From Gammaproteobacteria bacterium (GTDB lineage Bacteria > Pseudomonadota > Gammaproteobacteria > SZUA-229), in assembly GCA_029882215.1 (NCBI GenBank), contig JAOULC010000010.1, forward strand, positions 16,570 to 80,569: a stretch of 64,000 nucleotides of DNA, read 5' to 3'. Both the position numbers and the translations under genes were made by a program. This document shows, piece after piece, positions 21,357-32,369 of this stretch. Numbering within the stretch: the first letter of the stretch is position 1; each line of letters begins with the position of its first letter. The notes beneath the pieces are model-generated. The model did not search any database, had not been told where the DNA came from, and was given only the letters and a program-made list of their open reading frames with translations.

Positions 21357-21806
21357 TTACTGGTGCTTTATTGTTTTTATTGGCTGAAATGTATTTTCAA
21401 CTAATGGGTTAGAGGTGACTTGCGGTACATGGCACTGTGTGCAGAAATAGCGCCTGGGCGCTATATTTGCCAATACATGATTTTCGCGATCGCTAAAATG
21501 TGTCTGACTAATTTTTGTAGCACCTGAATCTTTATAATTGGACCAGCTATGACAAGTAAGACACTTATTGAATTTTTTATTTATCTTATAGCCTTGTATC
21601 TTATGAGGAATCAAAGGGGGCTGCTGAACATAGTCCCTTTCTATTGGTTCGCGGTCATTCTGAACCTTCTGAACTGCCGGGCTTTTATTTGCTTCATCAA
21701 GTGGAGTGCTACCGCGTAAAGAGTTAAGCTGCTGCGCAAACAGCTGTGATACGCCTAAGGTAAGACTAAACATTACTGTTAATAATATCAGCTTTTCTTT
21801 TTTCAT
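21357..21806 (-). CDS. napB: Dihaem cytochrome c NapB
   Basis: 149 residues with an N-terminal Sec signal peptide (hydrophobic stretch to about residue 24, ending LFAQQ) and two haem motifs, CLTCH and CTQCH. It is the small electron-transfer subunit of the periplasmic nitrate reductase, docking on NapA. The start overlaps napH by 4 nt, implying coupled translation. Confidence 0.96.
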   Translation of the reverse strand: MKKEKLILLTVMFSLTLGVSQLFAQQLNSLRGSTPLDEANKSPAVQKVQNDREPIERDYVQQPPLIPHKIQGYKINKKFNKCLTCHSWSNYKDSGATKISQTHFSDRENHVLANIAPRRYFCTQCHVPQVTSNPLVENTFQPIKTIKHQ

Positions 21807-22702
21807 TGAGATGACTCCTGATTTTGATATTCATTAGAAATAGTCGAGTGGTTAAAACGACTAGTAAATTTAAAAACCTGTTTGTCGCAGACATCTATAC
21901 AGCGGCCACAATTTGTACAATTCAGGTTCAGTATGAGTGGACTTGCATTGTGCTTTTCACCATGTAATGCAGGGTGTATCACTTGCTCTTCAGGGCAGAC
22001 TAAAAAACAATCCATGCAGTTATCGCATTTATTTCTTTGATAGGCACTGATGCGAATCACACCCATTCTGCCAAATAAACTATAAAAAGCACCGACAGGG
22101 CAGATGTGGCCACACCATGCATCTCGACTGATGAGCAGGTCGAATAGAAATATAACAAGCAGAATCAATCCGGAGATCAATAGTCCGTTAATAATACCTC
22201 TTTGGACCAAACTTACCGGGTTGATTAGTTCCCATGATAGTGTTCCTGTAATAAGAGCCATTACAAAAGTAACAGTGAGTAACCAGTAGCGTGTATTTCT
22301 AGGAAATAATGAGCTGCTTTTTATGTTTAGTTTTTTGCGCAGCCAGCTTGCGCTATCTGTCGCTATATTTATTGGGCATAGCCATGAGCAGTAAACTCTG
22401 CCGCCAACCAGCAGATAAAATAATGAAACAATAATGGCACCTGTAATGATCACAGTAGACAGGTATTGACCTGCAAACAAGGACTGTACTGCAATAAACG
22501 GGTCTGATAAAGGAAGAATATCAAGCGTCAAACTTGAGCTCAGATTTCCTTTGATTATCCATATACCGGCAAGCGGGCCGATTAAGAAAAGACTGAATAC
22601 CAGCAGCTGTGTTAATCGGCGTAGCAACAGCCACTTATGGCGTTGCAGCCAGCTTCTTTCAAGCGAATCGTTTTGCTGTATATCAGGTGTAGGAGTGTTC
22701 AT
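21803..22702 (-). CDS. napH: Membrane iron-sulfur protein NapH
   Basis: 299 residues: four predicted transmembrane helices, the YCSWLCPINIA and WCGHICPVGAF motifs of the NapH/NosR/RdxA family, and a C-terminal pair of [4Fe-4S] motifs (CDNCMDCFLVCP and CTNCGRCIDVC). With NapG it forms a quinol-oxidising branch feeding NapAB. Overlaps napG by 1 nt and napB by 4 nt. Confidence 0.95.
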   Translation of the reverse strand: MNTPTPDIQQNDSLERSWLQRHKWLLLRRLTQLLVFSLFLIGPLAGIWIIKGNLSSSLTLDILPLSDPFIAVQSLFAGQYLSTVIITGAIIVSLFYLLVGGRVYCSWLCPINIATDSASWLRKKLNIKSSSLFPRNTRYWLLTVTFVMALITGTLSWELINPVSLVQRGIINGLLISGLILLVIFLFDLLISRDAWCGHICPVGAFYSLFGRMGVIRISAYQRNKCDNCMDCFLVCPEEQVIHPALHGEKHNASPLILNLNCTNCGRCIDVCDKQVFKFTSRFNHSTISNEYQNQESSQ

Positions 22703-23490
22703 CAGTCTTTACCCAGACCTTTGCCGGCATGGTCATACTTAAGGCCATCGGGCAGGTTATATTCATGCTTAGCATCAGGAGTGACAAGGCTTTGCCCGGC
22801 TTTTTCTTTTTCTTTCCAGCCAAGGCGATAGTGTCGTCCAAGTTCACCTTTTGCCAGAGCAACGGGTAGTACTTTTATAGCGGCTTCATCGAGTACACAG
22901 GCGCGTTCACATTTGCCGCAACCTGTGCATTTATCAGAATGTACAACCGGGATGAATAGGGCATGTTTATTTGTGCGTATATTATGTTGTGGCTCTAGCG
23001 TAATGGCAGAGTTAATTAAAGGGCAGATTCGATGACAAACATCGCAGCGTAATCCTTGAAAATTAAGACAGGACTCCTGATCAATTAATACAGCCAGACC
23101 CATACGGGCATCATCAATATCAGTTAATGATTTGTCGAGTGCATTCGTCGGGCATGCTTTAACACAAGGTATATCCTCACACATTTCGCAGGGAATTTTA
23201 CGCGCTTCAAAGTAAGGTGTGCCCGTAGCGGCACGATCAACAATGTCAGCCAATTTTAGTATGTCGTAAGGGCAGTCCCTTACACATAATCCACACCGAA
23301 CACAGGCAGCAAGAAAATCATCTTCTGTGAGTGCACCCGGAGGACGAAGTGAAGTGGTTGCTAGTGAGCTGGCATTTTTTGTATAAAAACCCAGCCCCAG
23401 TCCTAACAGTGAGACACCACAAATAGTACGAGCCGTTTCTGTTAAGAAACGTCTTCTCTTCGCATTGGTTTGTGATGAGACGAGAGACAT
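22702..23490 (-). CDS. napG: Ferredoxin-type protein NapG
   Basis: 262 residues. The N-terminus has a Tat-type signal ([10 protein letters not shown] before a hydrophobic run), so the folded protein is probably exported with its clusters. Four [4Fe-4S] motifs follow, including [35 protein letters not shown] and [12 protein letters not shown]. It works with NapH in quinol oxidation. It starts 9 nt after napA. Confidence 0.95.
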   Translation of the reverse strand: MSLVSSQTNAKRRRFLTETARTICGVSLLGLGLGFYTKNASSLATTSLRPPGALTEDDFLAACVRCGLCVRDCPYDILKLADIVDRAATGTPYFEARKIPCEMCEDIPCVKACPTNALDKSLTDIDDARMGLAVLIDQESCLNFQGLRCDVCHRICPLINSAITLEPQHNIRTNKHALFIPVVHSDKCTGCGKCERACVLDEAAIKVLPVALAKGELGRHYRLGWKEKEKAGQSLVTPDAKHEYNLPDGLKYDHAGKGLGKD

Positions 23491-23499
23491 AACCGCTCC

Positions 23500-26007
23500 T
23501 TATACTTTCAAAACTTTAACAGCGCATTTTTTGTAGTCTGTTTCTTTTGACAGAGGGTCAGTCGCATCAAGTGTTAACTTATTAATCAATCGACCGGCAT
23601 CAAACCAGGGAACAAAAATAAGTCCTTCGGGCGGACGATTACGTCCACGAGTTTCTACACGGAGTTCGATTTCACCACGGCGGCTCGCAACCTTGGCAAG
23701 CATGCCTCTGCGCAGGCCGCGCTTTTTCGCATCATTCGGATGAATGAACATTACGGCATCCGGGAAGGCTCTGTACAGTTCAGGTACACGACGTGTCATT
23801 GAACCTGAGTGCCAGTGTTCCAGTACGCGGCCAGTTGATAGCCATAAATCATATTCTTTATCAGGGCTTTCAGCGGCGGGTTCAAACGGTGCAAAAATAA
23901 TATTAGCGCGGCCGTCTTTTTTACCATAGAACTGAACTTTACTGCCTTTTTCAACGAAGGGGTCGAAGCCTTCACGGTAACGCCAGAGAGTTTCCTTACC
24001 ATTTATCACTGGCCAGCGGAGACCGCGGGCTTTGTGATAAGTATCGAATTCGCCAAGGTCGTGGCCTTTTTTAGGGCCTTGTGTTCCGAACAAGCGATAT
24101 TCTTCAAATAAGCCTTTTTGCATATAAAAACCAAAATGATCCATTTCGGTATTGTCGTATGCATTGCCTTCGCTGTCTGTTATTTGTTGTTTGGGGTATT
24201 TATCAACGTTACCATTTTGAAATAGTACTTCATATAATGTTTTACCTCGAAGCTCAGGCTTTTTATCGATTAATTCTTTAGGCCAGACTTCTTCAACGGT
24301 AAAGCGTTTTGAAAACTCAGCCATTTGCCATAAGTCAGACTGTGATTCACCGGGTGCTTTAACTTGCTGGCGCCAGAACTGTGTACGACGTTCAGCATTA
24401 CCGTAAGCCCCTTCTTTTTCTGTCCACATGGCAGTCGGTAAAATAAGATCGCCTGCGATGGCAGTAACAGTGGGGTACGGATCGGACACTACAATAAAGT
24501 TTTCAGGGTTTCTGTAGCCCGGGTAAGTTTCATCGTTAAAGTTAGCGGCTGCTTGTACATTGTTATTACACATAACCCAGTAAGCGTTTAATTTGCCATC
24601 TTTGAGCATGCGGTTTTGTAACACAGCGTGATAACCGGGTTTTTCTGGAATGGTACCTTCAGGTAGTTTCCAGATCTTTTCAGCAAATGTTCGGTGAGCC
24701 GGATTTTTAACAACCAGATCAGCGGGTAAACGATGGGCAAAAGTACCCACTTCACGTGCTGTTCCACAAGCAGACGGTTGCCCGGTTAATGAGAAGGGAC
24801 TGTTGCCGGGCTCAGAAATTTTACCCATTAATAAGTGGATGTTGTAAACCAGACCGTTAACCCATACACCTCGAGTGTGTTGGTTGAAACCCATGGTCCA
24901 GAAAGAAGTGACTTTCTTGGAAGGATCGGCATAAACTTTTGCTAAAGCTAGCAGGTTTTTTTCTGGTACACCGCTGAGCTTAGAGGTGTATTCAAGTGTG
25001 TATTCAGAAACAGATTTTTTATACTCTTCAAAAGTTATGCCGCTGAGTTTGCCACCGGTGCCGGTTTTCTTTTGTTCCAGCGGGTGCTCAGGACGCAAAC
25101 CATAGCCAATATCAGTTGGGGTCTTTTTGAAGTTAACATGATCCTTAACAAATTCTTTGTTATAAGATTTTGTCTGGATAATATAATTTGCAATATAGTT
25201 GGCGATGGCCAGATCTGTTTGTGGAGTAAACACCATGCCGTTATCCGCCAGATCAAAACAGCGATGTTTAAAAGTAGACATAACATGAACTTCGCAGCCT
25301 TCTTTTGTCAGCCGGGTGTCACTTAAGCGTGACCATAGTATGGGATGCATTTCTGCCATATTGGCGCCCCATAAAACAAAGACATCTGCATGTTCCAAAT
25401 CATCATAGCAACCCATAGGTTCATCGGCGCCAAAGCCACGCATAAAGGCACCAACAGCCGAAGCCATACAGTGACGGGCGTTGGGATCAAGATTGTTAGA
25501 GCGGAAACCGGCTTTAAACAGTTTAGATGCCGCATAACCTTCCCATACTGTCCACTGGCCAGAACCGAACATACCAACAGAGGTCGGGCCTTTTTTCTTT
25601 AAGGCTTCCTTCCATTTAACGGCCATGATATCAAAGGCCTGATCCCAGCTTATCGGTGTGAATTCACCTTCCTTATCATAGACACCATCAGTCATACGCA
25701 GCAGAGGTGTGGTAAGGCGGTCTTTTCCATACATGATCTTAGAAAGAAAATAACCTTTAATACAGTTAAGTCCGCGGTTTACCGGTGCATCAGGGTCGCC
25801 CTGAGTGGCAATAACACGGCCGTCTTTAGTGCCAACCAGTACACTGCAACCTGTTCCACAAAAACGACATGGTGCTTTATCCCAGCGAATTTGACTGCTA
25901 CTGGTTTTAGCGATGGCATTATTGATCCCCGGTATCGTGATACCCGCGGCAGCGGCAGTTGCGGCAATTGCATTGGTTTTAATAAAGCTTCTTCTTGTTA
26001 GTTTCAT
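23500..26007 (-). CDS. napA: Periplasmic nitrate reductase catalytic subunit NapA
   Basis: 835-residue molybdopterin enzyme reducing nitrate to nitrite in the periplasm. Tat signal: TRRSFIKT at residues 4-11 and a hydrophobic stretch up to about 34. The [4Fe-4S] cluster is held by Cys47, Cys50, Cys54 and Cys82. Cys180 ([10 protein letters not shown]) is the expected molybdenum ligand. The length and the C-terminal dinucleotide-binding domain ([18 protein letters not shown] near residue 718) fit the NapA family, not cytoplasmic NasA. The start overlaps napD by 4 nt. Confidence 0.97.
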   Translation of the reverse strand: MKLTRRSFIKTNAIAATAAAAGITIPGINNAIAKTSSSQIRWDKAPCRFCGTGCSVLVGTKDGRVIATQGDPDAPVNRGLNCIKGYFLSKIMYGKDRLTTPLLRMTDGVYDKEGEFTPISWDQAFDIMAVKWKEALKKKGPTSVGMFGSGQWTVWEGYAASKLFKAGFRSNNLDPNARHCMASAVGAFMRGFGADEPMGCYDDLEHADVFVLWGANMAEMHPILWSRLSDTRLTKEGCEVHVMSTFKHRCFDLADNGMVFTPQTDLAIANYIANYIIQTKSYNKEFVKDHVNFKKTPTDIGYGLRPEHPLEQKKTGTGGKLSGITFEEYKKSVSEYTLEYTSKLSGVPEKNLLALAKVYADPSKKVTSFWTMGFNQHTRGVWVNGLVYNIHLLMGKISEPGNSPFSLTGQPSACGTAREVGTFAHRLPADLVVKNPAHRTFAEKIWKLPEGTIPEKPGYHAVLQNRMLKDGKLNAYWVMCNNNVQAAANFNDETYPGYRNPENFIVVSDPYPTVTAIAGDLILPTAMWTEKEGAYGNAERRTQFWRQQVKAPGESQSDLWQMAEFSKRFTVEEVWPKELIDKKPELRGKTLYEVLFQNGNVDKYPKQQITDSEGNAYDNTEMDHFGFYMQKGLFEEYRLFGTQGPKKGHDLGEFDTYHKARGLRWPVINGKETLWRYREGFDPFVEKGSKVQFYGKKDGRANIIFAPFEPAAESPDKEYDLWLSTGRVLEHWHSGSMTRRVPELYRAFPDAVMFIHPNDAKKRGLRRGMLAKVASRRGEIELRVETRGRNRPPEGLIFVPWFDAGRLINKLTLDATDPLSKETDYKKCAVKVLKV

Positions 26008-26309
26008 AGTGTGGGCTCCAGTGGATCAGATTCATTACAACCACATGTGGGTATAGTGGCAGGGTCAATTACTTCATCAATATTATTTTCATCGTGGTGG
26101 TAAACTACCGCGACAGAGAGAATGTTGGGCATATCCTGAAACTGCATTACACGATCTGCCAGAGCATTGGAACTCTCGTCTTCAATTGTGACGATCAGTT
26201 TTCCTCCGCTATTTGCATGCACTTCAACACCATCAATTTGAGACAACATATTCGATGCTATTTCTGATTTATCTGGTGAAGCGTGAATGAGCACGCCGCT
26301 AATATTCAT
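26004..26309 (-). CDS. napD: NapA maturation chaperone NapD
   Basis: 101 residues. NapD is a small cytoplasmic ferredoxin-fold chaperone that binds the NapA Tat signal and prevents premature export. The family opening ([15 protein letters not shown]) and the central [17 protein letters not shown] strand are present. It overlaps napF and napA by 4 nt on either side. The tail after residue 85 is longer than usual and includes a CGC motif. Confidence 0.93.
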   Translation of the reverse strand: MNISGVLIHASPDKSEIASNMLSQIDGVEVHANSGGKLIVTIEDESSNALADRVMQFQDMPNILSVAVVYHHDENNIDEVIDPATIPTCGCNESDPLEPTL

Positions 26310-26842
26310 AATGCAGACTCCTTAAGGTATGAACCATGATCAGGTTCATTGGGGTTTTGATAACTGAGCTTGATAGCGTGATTCGGACATGGCTGAAAAC
26401 AGGCGCCACATCCATTACATAATAATGAGTCAATAACAGGGTATGGAGGCTGCCCCACTCTGGGAGTAAAACCAATGGCTTCTGTTTCACATTGTTCACG
26501 GCAAGTCATGCAGTGAATGCCCTTAAAGACAAGGCATTTGTCAGTGATGGTGGACTGAATAGTCCAGGGTTGTTCGCCAGCTCTTACTGCCAGTACGTTG
26601 TCATTACAACTATCGACACAGTCTAAGCAAAAGGTGCATTCACCCTTAGAGAAATCAACCTCTGGGTATTTGCCAGAACCTGAGAACAGAATGTTTTGCG
26701 GGCAGGCCTTTATGCAGTCACCACACTGTGTACAGATTTCGACAAAAAGGTATTCAGCAAGTGAAAAAGGCGGACGTATTGGTGCATGACGGTTGGTAAA
26801 ATCACCCCGTAAAAATTGCTTTCTGGTAATCGCTCCTGCCAT
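26306..26842 (-). CDS. napF: Ferredoxin-type protein NapF
   Basis: 178 residues from ATG 26842 (MAGAITRKQFLRGDF), the usual NapF opening. A frame to 27019 adds 59 residues with no homology that would overlie the promoter, so it was rejected. Four cysteine groups are visible (CTQCGDCIKACP, CTFCLDCVDSC, CMTCREQC, CNGCGACFQPCP). NapF is a cytoplasmic protein thought to help load or reduce the NapA cluster. First gene of the operon. Confidence 0.92.
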   Translation of the reverse strand: MAGAITRKQFLRGDFTNRHAPIRPPFSLAEYLFVEICTQCGDCIKACPQNILFSGSGKYPEVDFSKGECTFCLDCVDSCNDNVLAVRAGEQPWTIQSTITDKCLVFKGIHCMTCREQCETEAIGFTPRVGQPPYPVIDSLLCNGCGACFQPCPNHAIKLSYQNPNEPDHGSYLKESAL

Positions 26843-26881
26843 ACCACGCACCCTGACTTTATCTTGATTAATTTGAATATA

Positions 26882-26922
26882 ATAATAGTGTGATTGAAAA
26901 AACACGCTGTGATATAAATCAA
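26882..26922 (-). promoter_or_regulatory. FNR-type site and promoter of the nap operon
   Basis: On the minus strand TTGATTTATATCAC (26922-26909) matches the FNR consensus TTGAT-N4-ATCAA in 9 of 10 positions. A -10-like TATTAT lies at 26887-26882, which puts the start near 26875 and the FNR box at about -41, the class II activation position. Oxygen-limited induction is inferred. No convincing NarP/NarL heptamer pair was found by eye. Confidence 0.7.
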
Positions 26923-27014
26923 TAACTGAGTCGATACTATATAGCAGTAGTGACTGCGTTTTGTTAGCTAACAGTATAAAACAAGGAGCAGGGTAGAGGT
27001 GTTTAAGGCGAGTA

Positions 27015-27043
27015 TGCAATAGCGGGTTTTGCCAGCTATTGCA
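27015..27043 (-). terminator. Stem-loop behind uvrA
   Basis: Perfect 9-bp inverted repeat TGCAATAGC / GCTATTGCA with an 11-nt loop, 10 nt beyond the uvrA stop on the minus strand. There is no U-tract after it, so it may mark the mRNA 3' end or be a weak terminator separating uvrA from nap. Confidence 0.4.
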
Positions 27044-27052
27044 TCAGTTATG

Positions 27053-29902
27053 TTAATTGGGTGTTTTTTTGTTTTGGCGCTGCATTAATTCTTTTAAGTA
27101 CTTACCGGTATAAGAACAGGGTTCTTTCATCACATCTTCAGGTGTTCCTGCAGCAATAATTTGCCCGCCTTTACCGCCACCTTCCGGGCCTAAGTCAACG
27201 ATCCAGTCGGCGGTCTTGATAACATCGAGATTGTGTTCAATAACGATCAATGTGTTGCCGTGATCACGCAAGCGGTGGATGACTTGCAATAACTGCTGTA
27301 CGTCATGAAAGTGCAGGCCGGTAGTTGGTTCATCCAAGATATAGATGGTCTGGCCGGTATCTCGTTTAGATAATTCTTTTGCTAACTTGATTCGCTGCGC
27401 TTCTCCGCCTGACAGTGTGGTCGCACCCTGTCCTAATGTTATGTAGGACAAACCAACGTCTACCAGTGTTTGTAATTTGCGTTTCAAAACAGGTATAGCA
27501 TCAAAAAATGGCAGGGCATCTTCAACTGTCAGGTCGAGGACCTGATTAATGTTTTTACCTTTGTACTGAATGTCGAGCGTTTCTCGGTTATAGCGTTTGC
27601 CATGGCAAATATCGCAGGGCACAAAAATATCCGGTAGAAAATGCATTTCAACTTTAATGACGCCATCACCTGAACAGGCTTCGCAGCGGCCGCCTTTAAC
27701 ATTAAAACTAAAACGTCCCGGTTTGTAACCGCGAGCTCTAGCCTCCGGTGAACCTGCAAACAGTTCACGAATAGGGGTGAACAAGCCGGTATAGGTTGCC
27801 GGGTTAGAGCGCGGTGTGCGACCGATCGGTGCCTGATCGATATCGACCACTTTATCAAAATGCTCAAGCCCTTCTATTGACTGATAAGGTGCGGCTTCAG
27901 CAGATGCTTTATTAATATGTTGAGCCAGTACTTTGTATAAGGTGTCATTAATGAGTGTTGATTTTCCGGAACCGGAAACGCCAGTAACGCAGGTCAGCAG
28001 GCCGACCGGTATTTGCAGATTAACATCCTGTAAGTTGTTGCCGGAGGAACCGTTAATTTTCAGCCAGGCATCACCGGCAGGAGTACGCTGCGTGCTGATA
28101 TTAATCGCTTCTTTTCCGGACATGTACTGACCGGTCAGCGAGTTGTCATTAGCCATGATTTCTGCCGGTGTTCCCGTTGCAGTCACGTTGCCTCCATGTA
28201 CACCGGCACCGGGCCCAATATCAACCACATAGTCAGCGGCAAGAATAGCATCCTCATCGTGCTCAACGACGATAACCGTATTGCCCATGTCGCGTAACTG
28301 CAACAGGGTTTTAATCAACCGGTCATTGTCACGCTGATGTAAACCAATTGAAGGCTCGTCAAGAATATACATCACCCCCATCAGGCCGGCACCAATCTGA
28401 CTGGCCAGTCTGATACGCTGTGCTTCACCGCCGGAGAGACTGTCTGATTTTCTGTCCAGCGATAAATATTCAAGGCCAACATTGACCAAAAAACGTAAAC
28501 GGGTGCTGATTTCTTTTACAATTTTATCGGCAATTTCGCCCTGTTTTCCCGACAGCTCTAAACTATCGAAAAACTCAAGACTGTGTTCAATGGCCATATT
28601 GGTAATTGACGGCAGGTTTTTATCGGTAATAAAGACATGGCGTGCGCTTTTATTAAGGCGCGTGCCTTCACATGAGGGACACTGTTGCTGCGATAAATAC
28701 TTTGAAAGCTCTTCGCGCACAGCCGATGAATCGGTGTCATGATAACGGCGATCCATATTTGGGATGATGCCTTCAAACGGGTGGATGCGGCTTTTTGCCG
28801 GACCGCGCTGTGACGGATAATAAAATTTTATTTCATCGTCGCCACTGCCAAAAAGAATGATCTTTTTGATTTTTTCTGGCAGCTCCTTATATGGAGTTTC
28901 CAGATCAATACCGTAATGATCCGCCAGCCCCTGGAGCAGGCTGAAGTAGTAGGCGTTGCGCCGGTCCCAGCCGCGTACCGCACCACCGGCTAAACTGATG
29001 GCGGGGTTAACAATGACACGGGTGGGATCAAAGTAATCTTTGTTGCCAATGCCTTCACAGGCTTCACAGGCACCGACCGGGTTATTAAAAGAAAAGAGTC
29101 TTGGCTCAAGTTCGGTCAGGCTGTATCCACACACAGGGCAGGCGTATTTTGATGAAAAAATAATTTCATCGCCTTCTTTTTCATCAATATAGGCAATCAT
29201 TGCAATGCCACCGGTCATTGCAATGGTGGTTTCAAAAGATTCTGCAAGCCGCTGCTGAATACCGTCACGGACTTTGAAACGATCGACGATAACTTCGATA
29301 GTGTGTTTTTTATTGGCTTCGAGTTCAGGTGTTTCATCCAGTTCGACGATGACGCCATCAACCCGGGCGCGGATAAATCCCTGACGTTTCAGGTCGTCAA
29401 ATAAATTCTGGTATTCGCCTTTGCGTTCCTGAATGACCGGGGCCAGCATCATCATGCGACTGTCTTCGGGTAATTCCAGTACCAGATCAACCATCTGGCT
29501 GACCGTTTGTGCTTCAAGTGATTCACCGTGATCCGGACAAACCGGGATACCGGCGCGGGCATAGAGCAGGCGCAGATAATCATAGATTTCGGTGATGGTA
29601 CCGACAGTCGAGCGCGGGTTGTGTGAGGTGGTTTTTTGTTCGATAGAAATAGCCGGTGACAAGCCTTCGATATGATCGACATCCGGTTTTTCCATCATCG
29701 ATAAAAACTGCCGGGCATAAGCCGAGAGTGATTCGACATAGCGACGCTGGCCTTCAGCAAAAATAGTATCAAAAGCCAGTGATGATTTACCGGAGCCCGA
29801 CAACCCGGTAATAACGATAAGCTTATCGCGTGGTAAATCGAGCGAAATGTTCTTTAGGTTATGTGTTCGCGCGCCACGTATTTGTATCGTCTTATTTTGC
29901 AT
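27053..29902 (-). CDS. uvrA: Excinuclease ABC subunit A
   Basis: 949 residues from ATG 29902 ([20 protein letters not shown]); the longer frame to 29986 adds 28 residues absent from homologues. UvrA recognises DNA damage with UvrB. It has two ABC modules: Walker [10 protein letters not shown] and GVSGSGKST, and signatures [13 protein letters not shown] and [13 protein letters not shown]. It also has zinc modules starting CPVCGY and CEACSGDGV. No CTGT-N8-ACAG LexA box is seen in the 136-nt gap to the divergent transporter gene. Confidence 0.97.
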   Translation of the reverse strand: MQNKTIQIRGARTHNLKNISLDLPRDKLIVITGLSGSGKSSLAFDTIFAEGQRRYVESLSAYARQFLSMMEKPDVDHIEGLSPAISIEQKTTSHNPRSTVGTITEIYDYLRLLYARAGIPVCPDHGESLEAQTVSQMVDLVLELPEDSRMMMLAPVIQERKGEYQNLFDDLKRQGFIRARVDGVIVELDETPELEANKKHTIEVIVDRFKVRDGIQQRLAESFETTIAMTGGIAMIAYIDEKEGDEIIFSSKYACPVCGYSLTELEPRLFSFNNPVGACEACEGIGNKDYFDPTRVIVNPAISLAGGAVRGWDRRNAYYFSLLQGLADHYGIDLETPYKELPEKIKKIILFGSGDDEIKFYYPSQRGPAKSRIHPFEGIIPNMDRRYHDTDSSAVREELSKYLSQQQCPSCEGTRLNKSARHVFITDKNLPSITNMAIEHSLEFFDSLELSGKQGEIADKIVKEISTRLRFLVNVGLEYLSLDRKSDSLSGGEAQRIRLASQIGAGLMGVMYILDEPSIGLHQRDNDRLIKTLLQLRDMGNTVIVVEHDEDAILAADYVVDIGPGAGVHGGNVTATGTPAEIMANDNSLTGQYMSGKEAINISTQRTPAGDAWLKINGSSGNNLQDVNLQIPVGLLTCVTGVSGSGKSTLINDTLYKVLAQHINKASAEAAPYQSIEGLEHFDKVVDIDQAPIGRTPRSNPATYTGLFTPIRELFAGSPEARARGYKPGRFSFNVKGGRCEACSGDGVIKVEMHFLPDIFVPCDICHGKRYNRETLDIQYKGKNINQVLDLTVEDALPFFDAIPVLKRKLQTLVDVGLSYITLGQGATTLSGGEAQRIKLAKELSKRDTGQTIYILDEPTTGLHFHDVQQLLQVIHRLRDHGNTLIVIEHNLDVIKTADWIVDLGPEGGGKGGQIIAAGTPEDVMKEPCSYTGKYLKELMQRQNKKTPN

Positions 29903-30038
29903 AACAATCCTGCTGCTGTACTGATAGAATAGGCGCGCGTTGGTAGTCAATGCCCGACCCTGAGCCAACTGCTGATTATAACTCATTGGGCAATGAAAAC
30001 AGGGCCGAATGTCTATATGAATAGAGAGTTTTAGATAG

Positions 30039-31409
30039 ATGCCAGTAAAGCAGCAGGGTTTAACCCCTCTTGAATTAAAAGCAGGATCATCAATTGCGTT
30101 AATCTACGGCATCCGGATGCTGGGCTTGTTCATGATTTTGCCGGTATTCTCTATCTATGCAGAAAACCTGGCTGATACAACACCTTTACTGATAGGCCTT
30201 GCATTGGGGATCTATGGGCTCACACAGGGCTTACTGCAAATCCCTTTTGGTATGTTATCCGATAAAATTGGCCGTAAACCCGTGATCGCAGCCGGTCTGT
30301 TGGTGTTTGCTATGGGCAGTGTCGTTGCGGCCTATGCTGATACAATCTATGGCGTGATAGGTGGTCGGGCAATACAAGGTGCTGGCGCTATTGCCGCCGC
30401 TTTGATGGCACTGGCCGCTGATTTAAGCCGGGAAGAGCACAGGATGAAAGTCATGAGCCTGATCGGTATTAATATCGGCCTGGCTTTTGCACTGGCGATG
30501 ATTTTAGGCCCGGTGATATATGCCTGGGCCGGGATGAAGGGTATTTTTCTTATCACGGCTGCTCTGGCGCTGTCCGGCATTATTGTGCTATTTAAAATTG
30601 TGCCCAGGGCCAACAGCTTAAGTTTTCACCGGGATGCCCAGTTAACCCCCTCTGATTTGTCCTCTATTTTCAAAAATACTCAGTTATTAAGGCTCGATGC
30701 TGGAATATTTATCCTGCACGCAGTGCTGATGGCCAGTTTTATTGCAATACCCTTGATGTTGCGCGATGCCGGGCTGGAAAGCCTGCAGCATGGCTGGCTC
30801 TATACGCCAGTTTTTATCGTTTCAATTATGTTGATGGTACCGTTTATTATCATCGCAGAAGCCAAGCGGCGGATGAAGCAGGTGTTTGTGGGTGCTGTAT
30901 TCGTGCTAGCGGTATCACTGATCATCATGATGTTTTCAGCGAACCATCTTGTTACTATCGTGCTGGCTTTAACGCTGTTTTTTACGGCATTTAACCTGTT
31001 AGAAGCCAGTCTGCCATCGCTGGTTGCAAAAATATCACCGGCAGACAGGAAGGGGACCGCAATGGGGGTTTATTCCTCATCACAGTTTCTGGGGGCATTT
31101 ACCGGCGGCGTAATCGGTGGCTGGGCTTATGGTCAGGGTGGTGCCGTGTGGCTGCTCGGCTGTTGTGTTGCTCTGGTACTGGTCTGGTTCATGCTGGCGG
31201 TGACCATGAAAAACCCGCGTTATGTGAGTACTTATTTGTTAAATATTGGTCCGATTGAAGAAAAAGAGGTTAACCGTATGATCACAACACTGGTGGCAAT
31301 ACGAGGCGTCGCAGAGGTGTCTATTATTGCTGAAGAGGGTGTTGCCTACCTGAAAGTAGATTTAAAAGCATTAGATCTTGATCAGCTGATGTCGTACTCA
31401 GTTACCTGA
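30039..31409 (+). CDS. MFS transporter, YajR-like, with C-terminal YAM-type domain
   Basis: 456 residues, about the size of E. coli YajR. Twelve transmembrane helices are predicted; motif A of the drug/H+ antiporter group is visible as [13 protein letters not shown] near residue 72 and [17 protein letters not shown] near 110. A soluble tail of about 60 residues (from [11 protein letters not shown]) fits the ferredoxin-like YAM domain. The substrate is unknown. It is divergent from uvrA and ahead of ssb, a conserved order in gammaproteobacteria. Confidence 0.85.
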   Translation: MPVKQQGLTPLELKAGSSIALIYGIRMLGLFMILPVFSIYAENLADTTPLLIGLALGIYGLTQGLLQIPFGMLSDKIGRKPVIAAGLLVFAMGSVVAAYADTIYGVIGGRAIQGAGAIAAALMALAADLSREEHRMKVMSLIGINIGLAFALAMILGPVIYAWAGMKGIFLITAALALSGIIVLFKIVPRANSLSFHRDAQLTPSDLSSIFKNTQLLRLDAGIFILHAVLMASFIAIPLMLRDAGLESLQHGWLYTPVFIVSIMLMVPFIIIAEAKRRMKQVFVGAVFVLAVSLIIMMFSANHLVTIVLALTLFFTAFNLLEASLPSLVAKISPADRKGTAMGVYSSSQFLGAFTGGVIGGWAYGQGGAVWLLGCCVALVLVWFMLAVTMKNPRYVSTYLLNIGPIEEKEVNRMITTLVAIRGVAEVSIIAEEGVAYLKVDLKALDLDQLMSYSVT

Positions 31410-31690
31410 TCAGCAAAATAAGTCTTTAATATTCAGGCTTGGGCTTAAATATGGCTAAGATTCTGTATTTAAGTCTAAGTTGTATAGAAAATTTGCGCTT
31501 AAAATGAGAAGATATAAAAGCTGATAGCACGCTCAGGTCAATGGGTGGCGGGTCTCTATAAATACCAGTCGATGGCTTTCATTGAGGATAGAGCTCAATA
31601 TACAAATCGCTAATCAAAGTGGTAAGTTATTGATAGTTAACCATATTTGATTGTTTTTGACTAATTATATAATCGTAAGAGAGTTTTGAT

Positions 31691-32188
31691 ATGGCACGTG
31701 GTGTAAATAAAGTAATTTTGGTGGGCAACTGTGGTAAAGACCCGGAAACTCGTTACACTCCTAGTGGTGCTGCGGTAACAAATATTTCTATCGCAACGAC
31801 GGAAAGCTGGAAAGATAAAAGCAGCGGTGAACGTCAGGATAAAACGGAATGGCACAATGTGGTATTTTTTGGACGCTTAGCAGAAATTGCAGGCGAGTAC
31901 TTGAAGAAAGGTTCACAGGTTTATATTGAAGGTGCGCTAACTACTGAAAAGTGGACAGATAAATCGGGTAATGACCGTTATACCACTAAAATCAAAGCCA
32001 ATGATATGCAGATGTTAGGTGGTCGTGAGGGTGGTGGTTTTGGGGGCGGCTCGAATCAGCCACAAGGTTCTAACTCGTCTTATAAGCAGTCAAATAGTCA
32101 GCCAGCGAGTCGGTCGAATAATCAACAAGCGGCCCCTGCATACAGTGGAGCGGATGATCACGATTTTGATGATGATATCCCGTTTTAA
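31691..32188 (+). CDS. ssb: Single-stranded DNA-binding protein
   Basis: 165 residues: OB fold to about residue 110 ([20 protein letters not shown], then ATTESWKDK), a Gly/Ser/Gln-rich linker, and the acidic tip DDDIPF that recruits repair and replication proteins. GAGAG lies 8 nt before the ATG. The 281-nt gap behind the transporter holds a TATAAT at 31668-31673, very near the start, and no LexA box. Confidence 0.96.
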   Translation: MARGVNKVILVGNCGKDPETRYTPSGAAVTNISIATTESWKDKSSGERQDKTEWHNVVFFGRLAEIAGEYLKKGSQVYIEGALTTEKWTDKSGNDRYTTKIKANDMQMLGGREGGGFGGGSNQPQGSNSSYKQSNSQPASRSNNQQAAPAYSGADDHDFDDDIPF

Positions 32189-32221
32189 TTTGACGAATGT
32201 ACTAACAGTGAAAGATTAATG

Positions 32222-32250
32222 AAAGCCCCGTTAATTGGGGCTTTTTCTTT
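32222..32250 (+). terminator. Intrinsic terminator of ssb
   Basis: 8-bp stem AAAGCCCC / GGGGCTTT with a 7-nt loop, followed by a run of T (CTTTTTCTTTT). Located 33 nt behind the ssb stop. Confidence 0.88.
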
Positions 32251-32369
32251 TGTTTAAATAAAAATAAAGGCATAATGAGAGTGCTTTTTTTACTATTAAG
32301 TTTGAATAAGTGTCATTTTTAGTGCAGTTAAGTGATGAGTTTTACGCATAATAAGCATAAGGCAGTAGT

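Noticed and set aside
26864..26877. Second FNR-like site behind the nap promoter
   Set aside because: Only one half-site (ATCAA) is good; the other half matches 3 of 5 positions and lies downstream of the predicted start.
26843..27019. N-terminal extension of NapF by 59 residues
   Set aside because: The extension has no NapF homology and covers the FNR site and promoter; the normal NapF start MAGAITRKQFLRG is at 26842.
29903..29940. Possible LexA box before uvrA
   Set aside because: The best dyad is CTAT-N9-ACAG on the minus strand, wrong in both spacing and left half-site.
31651..31673. TTGACT and TATAAT next to ssb as a promoter
   Set aside because: The TTGACT lies only 5 bp from TATAAT; with proper spacing no good -35 exists and the leader would be about 10 nt, so no promoter feature was called.
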